NCBI GenBank assembly: GCA_964507325.1 | Contig: CAZDQL010000072.1 | Location: 1 to 33,818, forward strand | DNA length: 33,818 nucleotides | DNA from: CAZDQL01 sp964507325 | Lineage (GTDB): Bacteria > Planctomycetota > UBA1135 > GCA-002686595 | Reading direction: 5' to 3' | Shown here: piece by piece, positions 33,511 through 33,818 of the stretch | How the letters are laid out: each line of letters begins with the position of its first letter | Numbering within the stretch: the first letter of the stretch is position 1 | Notes under the pieces: generated by a model | Told to the model about the DNA's origin: nothing | The model's database searches: none | The model's input: the letters and a program-made list of their open reading frames with translations, nothing else | Position numbers and translations under genes: made by a program

Positions 33511-33792
33511 ATGAAGAACGACAAGTATCCCGCCGACACCGAGTCCTCGCTGGCCATCGAGGCCCCGAGGATCGAGCGTGTCGAGCGCTTCCGACTGAGG
33601 AAGGTGAAGACCATCGAGGACCTTCTCGAACGCTTGGGCTACGAATGCCACGCCTGCCAACCGGACGGTTCCCATACCGCCAAGGCGGCGCGCGGTCGGC
33701 GCAGCCGGCGATTGGGACGCATTTGGGCTTGGCGTGCCGCGGCGGGGAAGCGGTCGTCGACCGGCAACCCCCGCGGCTTGGCGTGGCATTGA
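33511..33792 (+). CDS. Possible small protein (93 aa), weak
   Basis: ATG 33511 opens a 93-codon frame. The first about 50 residues (YPADTESSLAIEAPRIERVERFRLRKVKTIEDLLERLGYE) look protein-like, with an amphipathic helix and modest codon bias. The C-terminal part is Arg/Ala-rich and lies over inverted repeats (33644-33790), which reduces belief in the full frame. There is no Shine-Dalgarno sequence; the start follows CTCTGAACCC. No family recognised. It could be real, truncated, or the leader of an RNA. Confidence 0.3.
   Translation: MKNDKYPADTESSLAIEAPRIERVERFRLRKVKTIEDLLERLGYECHACQPDGSHTAKAARGRRSRRLGRIWAWRAAAGKRSSTGNPRGLAWH
33644..33790. repeat. Inverted and direct repeats enclosing a strong hairpin
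   Basis: AATGCCACGCC (33644-33654) is repeated inverted as GGCGTGGCATT (33780-33790), 11 bp perfect. Inside lie CCGCC-AA-GGCGG (near 33679-33690) and a bulged GC stem (33736-33746/33768-33777) around a smaller hairpin CGGTC/GACCG (33751-33763). GCTTGGCGTG occurs twice directly (33727-33736 and 33776-33785), flanking the large stem. It may be a structured RNA end, a small mobile-type repeat, or a palindromic terminator. Confidence 0.45.
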
Positions 33793-33818
33793 CCACGCGA
33801 CTGATGGGCCGCACGGTG

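Overview
The window is a very GC-rich, gene-dense bacterial chromosome segment with 20 confident protein-coding genes, one weak small ORF and no recognisable rRNA, tRNA, IS element, phage or CRISPR. The gene content (FHA protein, GspL/PilM-type platform, oversized pseudopilins with lectin-like domains, TPR-CHAT protein) and the frequent absence of Shine-Dalgarno sequences recall Planctomycetota or a neighbouring phylum. This is an inference from recall, not a search result, and Myxococcota-like lineages are not excluded.

Layout. (1) 1-445: no convincing gene, but at least six GC-rich hairpins. (2) 446-1120 (+): a RadC-family JAMM protein. (3) 1322-19541 (+): eleven tightly packed genes, six junctions overlapping by 1-4 bases: FHA-TM-jellyroll protein, PilM/PilN (GspL-like) fusion, PilO/GspM-like protein, GspC/PilP-like TPR protein, pseudopilins GspG, GspH, GspK, GspJ and GspI, an exported protein with paired CxxCxGxG motifs, and a parvulin-like lipoprotein. 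Secretin, ATPase and polytopic platform protein (GspD/E/F) are absent here. scpB (19614-20303) follows. (4) 20462-22735 (+): a PpiD/SurA-like single-pass membrane protein with two in-frame minisatellites. (5) 25317-22736 (-): OmpR-type response regulator and sensor kinase, ending tail-to-tail with the PpiD-like gene. (6) 29672-25488 (-): ribH-nusB-ftsY plus an O-antigen-ligase/TPR membrane protein. (7) about 29796-32744 (+): a TPR-CHAT protease-like protein with an apparent signal sequence, divergent from ribH. (8) 33384-32719 (-): a small lipoprotein overlapping the CHAT gene end. (9) 33385-33818: a weak ORF and inverted repeats.

Working together. The main operon encodes the inner-membrane platform and complete pseudopilin set of a type II secretion/type IV pilus-like machine. 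Its unusual traits are added beta-sandwich (LamG/carbohydrate-binding-like) domains on the FHA, GspC-like, GspH-like and GspK-like proteins, and a recurring short 'IG-E-hydrophobic-Y' module in the giant GspK-like protein (1702 aa) and the GspJ-like protein. The neighbouring foldase-like proteins could assist envelope protein folding.

Two recurring signals are not explained by gene content: TATCCT -10-like boxes (two with TTGCGS 17-18 nt upstream), and a C/U-rich stretch (CUCCCC-like) directly before the AUG of most genes that lack an upstream overlapping partner.
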